A DNA stretch of 64,000 nt, from positions 186,001 to 250,000 of the forward strand of contig DAOULY010000002.1 of assembly GCA_034414595.1 (NCBI GenBank), in the 5' to 3' direction. How positions within the stretch are numbered: position 1 is the first letter of the stretch; each line of letters starts with the position of its first letter. Source of the stretch: DAOULY01 sp034414595. GTDB lineage: Bacteria > Chloroflexota > Dehalococcoidia > SZUA-161 > JAUWZY01. Below the pieces are notes generated by a model, which worked only from the letters and a program-made list of their open reading frames with translations, searched no databases and was not told the DNA's origin. Positions 22,920-30,991 of the stretch are shown here, one piece after another. Both the position numbers and the translations under genes were made by a program.

Positions 22920-24511
22920 AGGCGGCATTAAGTCAGCCAACTTGGGGAGTGATCCCCCGCTTATACCTCGTGCTGGCGTTAGTGGCGGTCATGGCGTTAT
23001 CGGCGTTGCCGTATTCCGCCATAGCTGTGGTGCTGTTCTTGCTCCAGATTTACCTGCTCTGGAGGAGACCTAATCCCAAGATAAGCTTACCGCTGGATTT
23101 GCTGTGTCTCGCCGCTTTCCCCTTAGCCTTTGAGCCAGTGATACCCCAGCCCCTCGCAGCCTTCTTGGTGTTACCTGCTATACCCCTGCTGGATGGCGAA
23201 CTTAGGGCTAATGCCCAGGCGCAGCCTTTTGCTTCCTTCAGCAAGGGCAGAAGGCCATCGATAGTGCTCAAAGGTATGGCCATGTTCTTGGCTGTGGTGC
23301 TTTTCGTTTCCCTTATAGCGGCCAGCTATACCATGAGCCTCACCGCAGCCCTACTGACAGCATATATGCTCGGGATTTCACTCTACGCCATAAGGCGTTT
23401 CACCATGCCCATTCATAGCGAGGAGACCCCGTACGTCAAGGTGATTACCGGCGAAAGCAGGGCCTTGTCTGCAGTGCTGAGGAACAGGAGCGGAATGCCA
23501 CTGCGGCTGCGGTTGTTGAGCACATACCCTTGGGTTTCTCTGGAAGCATCAGAGGTCACGATAGCAGAAACTTTGCGCATCGAGGCCTCGGTGACACCAC
23601 CCCTTGCGGGGCCGACGCGCCTCCCTATTCAGGCCTCTATCCTAGACCCCTGGGGGATGATCCAGGTCAATCAGGTTTTGGAACTCGCCGTGTTGACAGT
23701 GGTTCCCAGGGCCAGGTATGCCAGCTGGCTGGCAAGGAAGTATCTCGAGGGAGAAGGTAGAACGTTCAGGGGACCAATGGTGTCGCCGTCCCTGGCTCTA
23801 TTGTCACGTCACAGGGGCCATGGAGCAGAGTATGACTCCAGCCATCCCTATAGTCCAGGAGACAGGTTCAAGGATATGGACTGGAAGCATAGCGCTCGCC
23901 TAAGGCAACTGATTGTCAAGAGATATTCCGATGTGGCTGCTCGGACTGCTCTGATCGTGGTCAACCTGGCGGTCGAGGATGCTGAGGAGGCAGACAGGTT
24001 AGCATGGAGCTTGGTAACTTCCGTCATGACTCTTGCTGCAAACTCCATCCCCACGGCGCTGGCCGCCTATAATCAGCAAGAGGTGGTGGCAGTAACACCG
24101 ATAACAGCACCTAAGATAATGCTGAACAAGGTGCTTCAGCTAATAGAGAACACGGTACTGGTGCAGCCTACGGTGAGATTCCTGCAGCCTCCTGATCTAA
24201 AGAGACTGAGCCGTACGCTGGATAGGCTTGAAGGAGTAGGGTCGGAGCCGGCTCAGAGACTGGCTGCCGTCTTGGGTCTGGAGAAGGAAGCAGCAAGAAG
24301 GGCAACCGAGCAGCACCCCATATCCCTGGCCCTGAAGGAGTCGCTCCCCTACGTCTACCCACCAGCCATGATTCTGGTGTTTTCCCCATACAATCACGAT
24401 GCCGAGGTCCTCCCGGTAACACTGGCGACGCTTAAGGACAGAGGGTACACAGTGCTGCCTGGATATGCTAAAGAGCAGGCTGCTCTTTCCTCGGCAAACA
24501 GCGTGCTGTGA
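22916..24511 (+). CDS. DUF58 protein, membrane-anchored
   Basis: A 531-residue protein starting at GTG 22916, overlapping the MoxR stop by 4 nt. The N-terminal third has several membrane helices (about 10-60, 65-90 and 120-165), then a beta-rich segment and the DUF58 core with GDRFKDMDWKHSARLRQL (consensus GDxxRxIDWxxxAR). DUF58 proteins resemble VWA folds and pair with MoxR. The C-terminal region after the core (about 395-531) is longer than in many relatives. It ends the operon and is convergent with glmS, 35 nt away. Confidence 0.92.
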   Translation: MKAALSQPTWGVIPRLYLVLALVAVMALSALPYSAIAVVLFLLQIYLLWRRPNPKISLPLDLLCLAAFPLAFEPVIPQPLAAFLVLPAIPLLDGELRANAQAQPFASFSKGRRPSIVLKGMAMFLAVVLFVSLIAASYTMSLTAALLTAYMLGISLYAIRRFTMPIHSEETPYVKVITGESRALSAVLRNRSGMPLRLRLLSTYPWVSLEASEVTIAETLRIEASVTPPLAGPTRLPIQASILDPWGMIQVNQVLELAVLTVVPRARYASWLARKYLEGEGRTFRGPMVSPSLALLSRHRGHGAEYDSSHPYSPGDRFKDMDWKHSARLRQLIVKRYSDVAARTALIVVNLAVEDAEEADRLAWSLVTSVMTLAANSIPTALAAYNQQEVVAVTPITAPKIMLNKVLQLIENTVLVQPTVRFLQPPDLKRLSRTLDRLEGVGSEPAQRLAAVLGLEKEAARRATEQHPISLALKESLPYVYPPAMILVFSPYNHDAEVLPVTLATLKDRGYTVLPGYAKEQAALSSANSVL

Positions 24512-24546
24512 CCAGGAGGCAGGAAAGGGGGAAATCAATCGCCGTC

Positions 24547-26322
24547 CTACTTAACTGTAACCGACTTGGCCAAGTTGCGGGGCCTATCGGGGTCCGTACC
24601 ACGGCTAAGTGCCAAATAATAGGCTATCAACTGAAGTGGTACCACGCTGACAAGCGGGTAGTAGATCTCCTTAACCTTTGGTATCGGGACCCAGTGGTTA
24701 TAGATTTCGTTCCTCTCGTCAGAAACGCCAACGATAAAAGCCCCTCTCGCCTTAGCCTCGGCAGCGTTGCTCAGGGTCTCCTCGAAGGTGTAATCCCGAG
24801 GACAGATTGCGACCACAGGTGTTCCTTCTTCAATCAGAGCTAAAGTGCCATGCTTCAGTTCCCCACCAGGCATACCCTCGGCGTGGATATAGGAAATCTC
24901 CTTTAGTTTCAGAGCGCCTTCAGCAGCAATGGCGAAGTTAATTCCGCGGGCGATATAGTAGTAATCGTTGCAGTCCTTGGTCCTTTGGGCCAACTCACTT
25001 ATGCCGGAGCCATTCAGTTTGATGTTTCGGTCGATCTCTTGGGCAATGGAGCTGATCTGGTCAATTGCCTCGAGCAATCGATTGGCCATAGCGAAGGCCA
25101 ATAAGTAGAAGACAACGAGCTGGTTGATAAAGGATTTAGTGGCTGCGACGCAGATCTCAGGGCCACAATGTAGATAGATGCTCTTGTCGCTGATTCGGTC
25201 GAGGAGAGAACCGGCCCGATTGACGATAGACAGGATCTGGGCACCATTGGCTTTGGCCCTTTTCACCCCCTCCATGACATCAGCGGTCTCGCCGCTCTGG
25301 GAGACAGCGATAACAAGGGTATTCTTGTCAACGGAGTCAGCGAAATAATGGAACTCAGAGGCCATAATGACATCGCAGAACTTGCCCGCTAATTTGGAAA
25401 AGAGGTATCTGCCAATGAGCGCTGCATACCGTGAAGTGCCGCAAGCTGTTATCACGACCTGCTTGGCCCGTAGGATGTCCATGCCGACTTCGACGATGAA
25501 TTCCCTGTCCTGTTCTAGAGCCCTCAACATCATCTGAGGCTGTTCCTGAATCTCTTTGTGCATAAAGAACTCATGACCCAACTTGCTCGCCTCTTCATGG
25601 TTCCATTGCAGCTCAGTTGGCTTCCTGTCCACCCTTTTGCCTGTTCTGTCCAAGACGGTTACTCCATCCTCAGTCAACACCACGACCTCGTTATCCTCCA
25701 CGAAGATAGCCTGATTGGTCCGATCTATGAAAGAAAGGATATCGCTAGCGAGGAAATTCTGGCCGTTGCCGACGCCGACCACCATGGGGCTGTCTTTTCT
25801 GGCAGCCACGATTTTCCCTGGCTCCCGGCTTGAGATAGCCAAGAAAGCATAGGAGCCATATAGCTTCCGGATGGTGCCCAAGACCGCATGCTCCAGCGAG
25901 CAGCCATCTGCCAGGCAATGTTCAATAAGATGTGCAATGACTTCGGTATCAGTTTCCGAGACCAGCTCATGTCCTTCTTCTTTAAGTTGCTGGCGCAGCT
26001 CTTGGTAGTTCTCGATAATTCCATTATGAACAATAGCTACTTCACCTCTACAATCCAGATGGGGATGAGCGTTTATCGAGGTGACTGCGCCATGCGTGGC
26101 CCAGCGGACATGCCCGATGCCTGTGTTGCCGGGAAGCAGATCCATGCTATGCTTTGCCTGAACTTCAGCCAGCTTTCCCACGCCTTTCTTACACCATAGC
26201 TGGCCATTGTCCATAGTGGCCAGCCCTGCCGAGTCATAACCCCTATACTCGAGCCGCTTCAGCGACTCCAGCACTACGCCAGCGGCCGATTCCCTTCCCA
26301 CAAAGCCAACTATCCCACACAT
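24547..26322 (-). CDS. glmS: Glutamine--fructose-6-phosphate aminotransferase
   Basis: A 591-residue enzyme making glucosamine-6-phosphate from fructose-6-phosphate and glutamine. The N-terminal glutaminase domain begins MCGIVGFVG, so Cys1 after Met removal is the nucleophile; RWATHG and the HNGIIENY loop follow. Two SIS sugar-isomerase domains fill residues 275-591 (TACGTSRYAA, AVSQSGETADV and the C-terminal AKSVTVK tail). Third gene of a minus-strand glmM/glmU-like/glmS unit, 6 nt after the preceding gene, so no glmS ribozyme leader is possible at this site. Regulation must be at the shared promoter at 29053-29081. Confidence 0.98.
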   Translation of the reverse strand: MCGIVGFVGRESAAGVVLESLKRLEYRGYDSAGLATMDNGQLWCKKGVGKLAEVQAKHSMDLLPGNTGIGHVRWATHGAVTSINAHPHLDCRGEVAIVHNGIIENYQELRQQLKEEGHELVSETDTEVIAHLIEHCLADGCSLEHAVLGTIRKLYGSYAFLAISSREPGKIVAARKDSPMVVGVGNGQNFLASDILSFIDRTNQAIFVEDNEVVVLTEDGVTVLDRTGKRVDRKPTELQWNHEEASKLGHEFFMHKEIQEQPQMMLRALEQDREFIVEVGMDILRAKQVVITACGTSRYAALIGRYLFSKLAGKFCDVIMASEFHYFADSVDKNTLVIAVSQSGETADVMEGVKRAKANGAQILSIVNRAGSLLDRISDKSIYLHCGPEICVAATKSFINQLVVFYLLAFAMANRLLEAIDQISSIAQEIDRNIKLNGSGISELAQRTKDCNDYYYIARGINFAIAAEGALKLKEISYIHAEGMPGGELKHGTLALIEEGTPVVAICPRDYTFEETLSNAAEAKARGAFIVGVSDERNEIYNHWVPIPKVKEIYYPLVSVVPLQLIAYYLALSRGTDPDRPRNLAKSVTVK

Positions 26323-26328
26323 GTCTAT

Positions 26329-27594
26329 TTACTTCCTGATTTTGCGGCTGCGTCCAGATAGGAACACCCTGTCTGATCCTAGATCTCCAGTCAGGCAAAG
26401 ATTAGGGCCAAGGACAGAATTTGGCCCCATTCTCCTCCCGGGCATGATGCTGGCATTAACTCCAGTCCTACAGTTGCTGCCGATGATAGCCCCGAGCTTG
26501 TCCAAGCCTGTGTCTATGATCTCATCTCCGATCTTGATCCGAATGTTCCCTTCATCGAACCGCCAGTTGGACATGACCGTTCCAGCACCGAAATTGCAGT
26601 TGTCAGCTATGATGGAGTCACCAACATAGCAGGAGTGGAACCAACAATTATCTCCAATGTACGAGTGCTTGACCTCAGTGCCGTAGCCCACGACACAGTC
26701 CTCCCCAATGTGGCTCTCGCCACGTATAAGCACGTTATTGCCGATGACCGAATTCCGACCAATGTAGCACGGTCCCCGGATTACCGCGTGCTCCAGCACC
26801 TTGACCTCTTCCCCCAGGACCACATCGCCTTCGATAATGGCCGTGGGCGAAACCTGCGCCGATTCAGAGATGTTCCTACCTATGCGGCTCAAGAAATACT
26901 CCATGGCGGTGAAGATGTGCCAAGGGTACTTGATAGCCGCCCAGAAGCTATTGTAAGCCACGACCTTGGCTCTATATCCCAACTCTACCATTTGCTGCAG
27001 AGCCCGCTCGTAGACATCATCGCCGTCTCTAACGATCGATGCTATGTTCTCAAAGAGCACCTTGGGCTTAGTATGCAAGTGCACCACGATGTTAACCAGA
27101 TCGCTGGGTTCTTCACCCCTCCGTGGTTTTTCCACAATGCCTGTGAGCTCGTTTTGGTCGTTGACCACTAAATAGCCGCCGGGGAAATAGCTTTCTACCC
27201 TGCTGGCCAGGATATAGGAGAGGGCAGAGCCCCCTTCATATTCCCCGAGTATATCGCCATATGCTGAGCCATCAAGGATATCATTGGAACTCACCACCAG
27301 AAAGGGCTCCGCGGATAACAACTCCTCGGCGCTTGCCAGAGCATCAGCCATTCCCAGAGGCCCTCTCTGCACAGCGAACTCAAACGAGACACCGTTAATA
27401 TCCCCCGTGACTTCCTTTATCTTGGCAAGGTTTGTCGAATTAGCCACGATAACAAAACAGGTCACCCCTGCCTCCCTGGCCTGCTCGATTTGATGCTCAA
27501 GCAAAGTCTGGCCCAGAAACTTGAGCAGAAACTTATCCTCGGTGATGGGGGACATCCTCCTGCCGATGCCACCGCAGAGAAACACAACCTTCAA
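26329..27594 (-). CDS. GlmU-like bifunctional sugar-1-phosphate nucleotidylyltransferase/acyltransferase
   Basis: A 421-residue protein: N-terminal nucleotidyltransferase (VFLCGGIGRRMSPITEDK; residues 1-230) and C-terminal left-handed beta-helix hexapeptide repeats (about 250-405; VVLGEEVKVLEHAVIRG, IGRNSVIGNNVLIRG). It probably converts glucosamine-1-phosphate to UDP-GlcNAc as in the archaeal-type GlmU, fitting its place between glmM and glmS. The start is TTG 27594, with GAGGT 6 nt upstream and only 4 nt from the glmM stop; the longer open frame upstream overlaps glmM and is not used. Bacterial GlmU has a different, longer repeat domain, so the acetyltransferase half needs proof. Confidence 0.88.
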   Translation of the reverse strand: MKVVFLCGGIGRRMSPITEDKFLLKFLGQTLLEHQIEQAREAGVTCFVIVANSTNLAKIKEVTGDINGVSFEFAVQRGPLGMADALASAEELLSAEPFLVVSSNDILDGSAYGDILGEYEGGSALSYILASRVESYFPGGYLVVNDQNELTGIVEKPRRGEEPSDLVNIVVHLHTKPKVLFENIASIVRDGDDVYERALQQMVELGYRAKVVAYNSFWAAIKYPWHIFTAMEYFLSRIGRNISESAQVSPTAIIEGDVVLGEEVKVLEHAVIRGPCYIGRNSVIGNNVLIRGESHIGEDCVVGYGTEVKHSYIGDNCWFHSCYVGDSIIADNCNFGAGTVMSNWRFDEGNIRIKIGDEIIDTGLDKLGAIIGSNCRTGVNASIMPGRRMGPNSVLGPNLCLTGDLGSDRVFLSGRSRKIRK

Positions 27595-27598
27595 TACA

Positions 27599-28957
27599 TT
27601 ACCTCGATGCTGAGATCGTTTCCTGGACCAAACGTGCCCCGCGATCCAATAGCTCCGCCATTCTTTCTTCCGATGCCGATTCAGCGAGCACTCTGATGGC
27701 GGGCTCGGTGCCGCTGGCCCGTAGTAAAAGCCATGAGTCCTCAAACTCCAACCTGATCCCGTCCAGGCTGTTGATTTCGCGGGCACCCAGATTCTGAGCA
27801 GCAGCCATCAGCTTTTCCATAACCCTTGGCTTCAATACTTTAGGACACTCAAGCTTTGCCTTGTCAAAGAAAAGCCGAGGAAGACCCCGGTAGAAATCCC
27901 TGATCTCGGCTACATCCGTTATTCCACTTAGCAAAGACAAGACAGCGAAGAAGCTATCCGGATAGTAGCCAACTTGGGGCATGATATAAACGCCAACCTG
28001 TTCCACACCAATAGCGGCCCCAGTCTCCCGAGCCAGGTGTGCCACATCTACGTCCCCGACCTTGCCCCTGATCACCTCGGTGTCCAAATCCGCCAGCGCC
28101 AGATCAAGGAGCCGTCCCGTCTCTATAGTAGTGGCCACCCTCCCATTTCCTCCACCCCGGCTGACCAGTCTGGAGACAAAGGCGATCATCTCCGTGTAGC
28201 CCAGAAAGCCATCCCTGTCGCAGAAGGCAACGCGGTCGGCGTCACCATCAAAGCAGATAGCCAGATCCGCTTGTTGTTGCCTCAGGAATCCAACCGTGCC
28301 CTCCAAGGTCTCCTTCTTTGGTTCTGGGCCACGGCCTGGAAACAGGCCATCTGGCTCATCGTTTATTGAGGCCACATCAAACCCCAGCCTTTGGAATAGA
28401 GCAGCGAAGCCGCAGGCAGCGCCGTTGCCGGGGTCCATGGCCAGTTTGAGCCTTGGCACGAGACTCAAGGATCGGGCCCTCTCTTCGATGAATCGGAAGT
28501 ACTTCTCCACGCCATCAGCATCTGTGGTCAAGATGCCACAATCCTCCCAGCCGGCCTTCCTGAATCCTTTATTCAGGAATATGTCCTCAATCTGTTGTTC
28601 TTGGCTCTTGTTGTATCCGACAGCCTCGGCACTGAAAAGCTTAACCCCGTTGAACTCAGGAGGGTTATGAGAGGCAGTAATCATGATGCCAGTAGTGAAC
28701 CCTAACTCCTTTGTCAGCAGTGCCAGCGCTGGAGTGGGAAGCACTCCGAGATCGGTGACATTGATCCCGGTGCATAGCAAACCAGAGACCAGAGCGCCTT
28801 TAACCTGGCTGCGGCTTCTCCTAGTATCGGAGGCAATACAGATATATGAACCAGGGGCAAGCGCGGTTCCTATCGCTTGCCCCAGCTCCAAGCAAAACTG
28901 GGGAGTAAATTCAGCATCGATCGCTCCCCTGACTCCACTGGTGCCGAAAATCTGCAT
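27599..28957 (-). CDS. glmM: Phosphoglucosamine mutase/phosphohexomutase
   Basis: A 452-residue alpha-D-phosphohexomutase. Active-site phosphoserine in TASHNPPE, metal loop DGDADRVAF, sugar-binding GVEQVG region and phosphate-binding RASGTEPAIRVL are all intact. AGAGGT precedes ATG 28957. Its position upstream of a GlmU-like gene and glmS points to glucosamine-6-phosphate to glucosamine-1-phosphate conversion, although a phosphomannomutase/phosphoglucomutase activity would share the same motifs. First gene of the operon. Confidence 0.92.
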   Translation of the reverse strand: MQIFGTSGVRGAIDAEFTPQFCLELGQAIGTALAPGSYICIASDTRRSRSQVKGALVSGLLCTGINVTDLGVLPTPALALLTKELGFTTGIMITASHNPPEFNGVKLFSAEAVGYNKSQEQQIEDIFLNKGFRKAGWEDCGILTTDADGVEKYFRFIEERARSLSLVPRLKLAMDPGNGAACGFAALFQRLGFDVASINDEPDGLFPGRGPEPKKETLEGTVGFLRQQQADLAICFDGDADRVAFCDRDGFLGYTEMIAFVSRLVSRGGGNGRVATTIETGRLLDLALADLDTEVIRGKVGDVDVAHLARETGAAIGVEQVGVYIMPQVGYYPDSFFAVLSLLSGITDVAEIRDFYRGLPRLFFDKAKLECPKVLKPRVMEKLMAAAQNLGAREINSLDGIRLEFEDSWLLLRASGTEPAIRVLAESASEERMAELLDRGARLVQETISASR

Positions 28958-29052
28958 AGCTTACCTCTGCAAACCTGTAAAGATCCAGTCGAGCGCTCGC
29001 TATTGGCCTCCTCCCTTGTCTCAACGACCAGACTTTCCGTAGACAGTCAAAA

Positions 29053-29081
29053 AGTATATCCATTATCAACGGAAAAGTCAA
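29053..29081 (-). promoter_or_regulatory. Promoter of the glmM-glmU-like-glmS operon
   Basis: On the minus strand TTGACT (29081-29076), 17-nt spacer, TATACT (29058-29053). Predicted transcription start near 29046, giving a leader of about 90 nt. Confidence 0.7.
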
Positions 29082-29183
29082 ACCAACCCCCTCTATTTAC
29101 ATGTTATATCAGCCGAAAGCACTATTAACACAACCCCCCAAACGGGTGATTTTTTACCTATTTCGTATAATGTCGAGGCCTGA

Positions 29184-29816
29184 TTACTTGATGATGCCAG
29201 TCCTGATAAACTGCCCAATATTTCGGTTCACTATCAATAAGATCAAGACTCCGAGCACCATCAGCCCGCCAATTATCTCACCGACAAACGCGTAAAGATT
29301 CTCCGTCAAAACCTGTACCAAATCGGTCGCTGAGAAAAACCAAGCGCTTGAGCCAACATCAGGGAAGGCCCATCCACGAAACGGCCAGAATAGCGTGGCG
29401 GGCATCCCCCACATTCGGTCTAGAACAAGATGACCCGCTGCGCAAAGTGAAAGGACAAGGACACCTGTCCTTCCTTTCCAGCGATAGAGAATAACACCGA
29501 TGGCCAATAGCACTAAAATGAAGATGAGCGAGTGCGCGAATATCCTTCCGTTGCCGAAGAAAGCAATCCCTATTGGTTTATCGATGATGTCTGGCAATAG
29601 TGCCCCGATGACTACCAATCGGTAGTCGAGTGCCTTCAGCGAGGCACTAACTCTCATGGAGAGGGACCTGTTGCTGGTACTGGACACGGTCACCGCAGCC
29701 AAGCCCGTTGTTTGCTCTTTCCCCTTCCGCTGCCAAGGAAGAACGCCCCGGGAGCAAAGCTCGCTCACTATCTTTGTTGTACCCATTGTTATACCAACAT
29801 GTCCCAACAGCAACAT
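29184..29816 (-). CDS. YdjM-like membrane metal-dependent hydrolase (DUF457 type)
   Basis: A 210-residue membrane protein of the LexA-binding YdjM/DUF457 metal-dependent hydrolase family. Conserved His/Asp sites are present: HVGITMG at the N-terminus, LLPDIIDKP, AHSLIF and AAGHLVLDRMW, with four or five membrane helices (about 85-105, 108-125, 130-145 and 185-203). GAGGGCAGGA precedes ATG 29816. Unlike shorter relatives there is a basic insert of about 40 residues after the first motif. Single gene; role unknown. Confidence 0.82.
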   Translation of the reverse strand: MLLLGHVGITMGTTKIVSELCSRGVLPWQRKGKEQTTGLAAVTVSSTSNRSLSMRVSASLKALDYRLVVIGALLPDIIDKPIGIAFFGNGRIFAHSLIFILVLLAIGVILYRWKGRTGVLVLSLCAAGHLVLDRMWGMPATLFWPFRGWAFPDVGSSAWFFSATDLVQVLTENLYAFVGEIIGGLMVLGVLILLIVNRNIGQFIRTGIIK

Positions 29817-30183
29817 TATTCCTGCCCTCAGTGCTCTTTCCCTATCGTTCCATCCCGGTTCTCGACGATGCCGCCTCGCAAATTGTACCTGATACTCCCA
29901 TTATACTCTCATTATGAGCAAGGAATGCCTGGGATGCTGCCCAAGTTATCCGAATTCGGTCAATTCTTGAAGTTAACGAAGAACGTCACCATAAGAAATT
30001 GGTCTCTTAACGGGGAGGCAACCCCCTATCTCTTACGATGTCAGCAGGCATATCTCGCTATATCCATTCACCATAGAATGTATCCTCCCCTCTCTACAAC
30101 CGAACCGCTTGCCTTGACAAATAAAAATGCTTATGCTGAGGTATGGATTGGCGAGACGGAAAACCGCGTGGAGGTGACATCCC
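29817..30183. other. 367-nt spacer
   Basis: No supported gene. A long plus-strand frame runs across it from inside the antisense DUF457 gene but has no ribosome site and a low-complexity composition. A perfect TTGACA lies at 30114-30119 without a good -10 at normal spacing, and an ATTATA (29900-29905, TATAAT on the minus strand) may be the -10 of the DUF457 gene. Confidence 0.45.
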
Positions 30184-30402
30184 ATGTCCTGCTATTTTCG
30201 CCATATAAAGGACATCCTGAATGAGGCCGGCATCGAGGTCGCTCCCGGCCACAAGAAACAAATTGACCAGGCCATTCATCAGATAGTCGGGGTTGCCTAC
30301 AAAGATTGTCAGGGCACTTGGAAGAAGCTCAAGCAGCAGATATTAAGCGATGAACAGAAGAAGCAGGAACTCATCAAGAAGCTGCAAGATGCCGTTGGCT
30401 GA
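30184..30402 (+). CDS. Small conserved hypothetical protein
   Basis: A 72-residue, charged, mostly helical protein (CYFRHIKDILNEAGIEV at the start, KKQELIKKLQDAVG at the end). GGAGGTGA lies 6-13 nt before ATG 30184, a strong ribosome site. It resembles small hypothetical proteins of anaerobic bacteria that begin with CYFRHLKD, but no function is known. It stands just upstream of the marR-family gene, which has its own promoter. Confidence 0.65.
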   Translation: MSCYFRHIKDILNEAGIEVAPGHKKQIDQAIHQIVGVAYKDCQGTWKKLKQQILSDEQKKQELIKKLQDAVG

Positions 30403-30419
30403 CACCTACCACATGGTTC

Positions 30420-30448
30420 TTGACCATCAGCAGAATGCATGATATGAT
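30420..30448 (+). promoter_or_regulatory. Promoter of the marR/exporter unit
   Basis: TTGACC (30420-30425), 17-nt spacer, TATGAT (30443-30448). Start near 30455 excludes upstream in-frame codons and supports ATG 30498. Confidence 0.7.
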
Positions 30449-30497
30449 TAGGTCAGGGCAAATTATACGGGCTCACAGAAATATTGTCCGGGGAAGC

Positions 30498-30944
30498 ATG
30501 GAGCAGGACAGAGAAAGTCTGATTCGACACATTCTGAAGTTGTCTGAGGAAATGTACAACATGCTCATCCCCGGCCTTCCGCACGAGTGGTTGACACCAG
30601 ACCTAACGGTGGCCCAACTCCGAATTCTATTGGTTCTGCATACTGAGGGCCCCTGCCGAATGAGCTCCATCGCCACTGCCACTGGGACCGCCCTATCTAC
30701 AGCTACCGGCACCGTGGACCATTTAGTGAGAAAGGGACTCGTATTGCGGGATATCGACCCTCAAGACCGCAGGTTGGTTATCTGTAAGCTATCGCCTCAA
30801 GGGCAAGAGCTGGCAAATAGGCTGTGGACGTGGGGACAATTCCAAATAGAACGGCTCCTGGAAGGCCTCACTATGGAACAGCTTCAAAAGGCGGCCGAGG
30901 TCGCCGAGTTCCTCCACAGCAATGCAGCGAGACAGAGCGTCTGA
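30498..30944 (+). CDS. MarR-family transcriptional regulator
   Basis: A 148-residue winged-helix regulator: LTVAQLRILLVLHTEGP (helices 1-2), recognition helix in TGTALSTATGTVDHLVRKGL and the wing DPQDRRLVICKLSPQG, all typical for MarR. ATG 30498 is chosen because of the promoter just upstream. It is followed 47 nt later by an RND/MMPL exporter, the usual arrangement in which a MarR repressor controls a drug or lipid exporter. Confidence 0.92.
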   Translation: MEQDRESLIRHILKLSEEMYNMLIPGLPHEWLTPDLTVAQLRILLVLHTEGPCRMSSIATATGTALSTATGTVDHLVRKGLVLRDIDPQDRRLVICKLSPQGQELANRLWTWGQFQIERLLEGLTMEQLQKAAEVAEFLHSNAARQSV

Positions 30945-30991
30945 AATCGGCAAGCTTCCCAAATTTGAAAGATTACTGCGACTGAAAGACG

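Noticed and set aside
24547..26330. glmS ribozyme leader
   Set aside because: glmS is third in its operon with only a 6-nt gap upstream, so there is no room for a ribozyme.
27595..27786. N-terminal extension of the GlmU-like protein
   Set aside because: The extra 64 codons overlap the end of glmM, are not family-like, and a TTG with GAGGT lies right before the conserved LCGG motif.
29712..30224. 170-codon plus-strand frame with CTHCY and CPQC pairs, partly antisense to the DUF457-type gene
   Set aside because: The cysteine pairs look zinc-finger-like but lie in the antisense part, no ribosome site is present, and it runs through the 5' region of the next gene.
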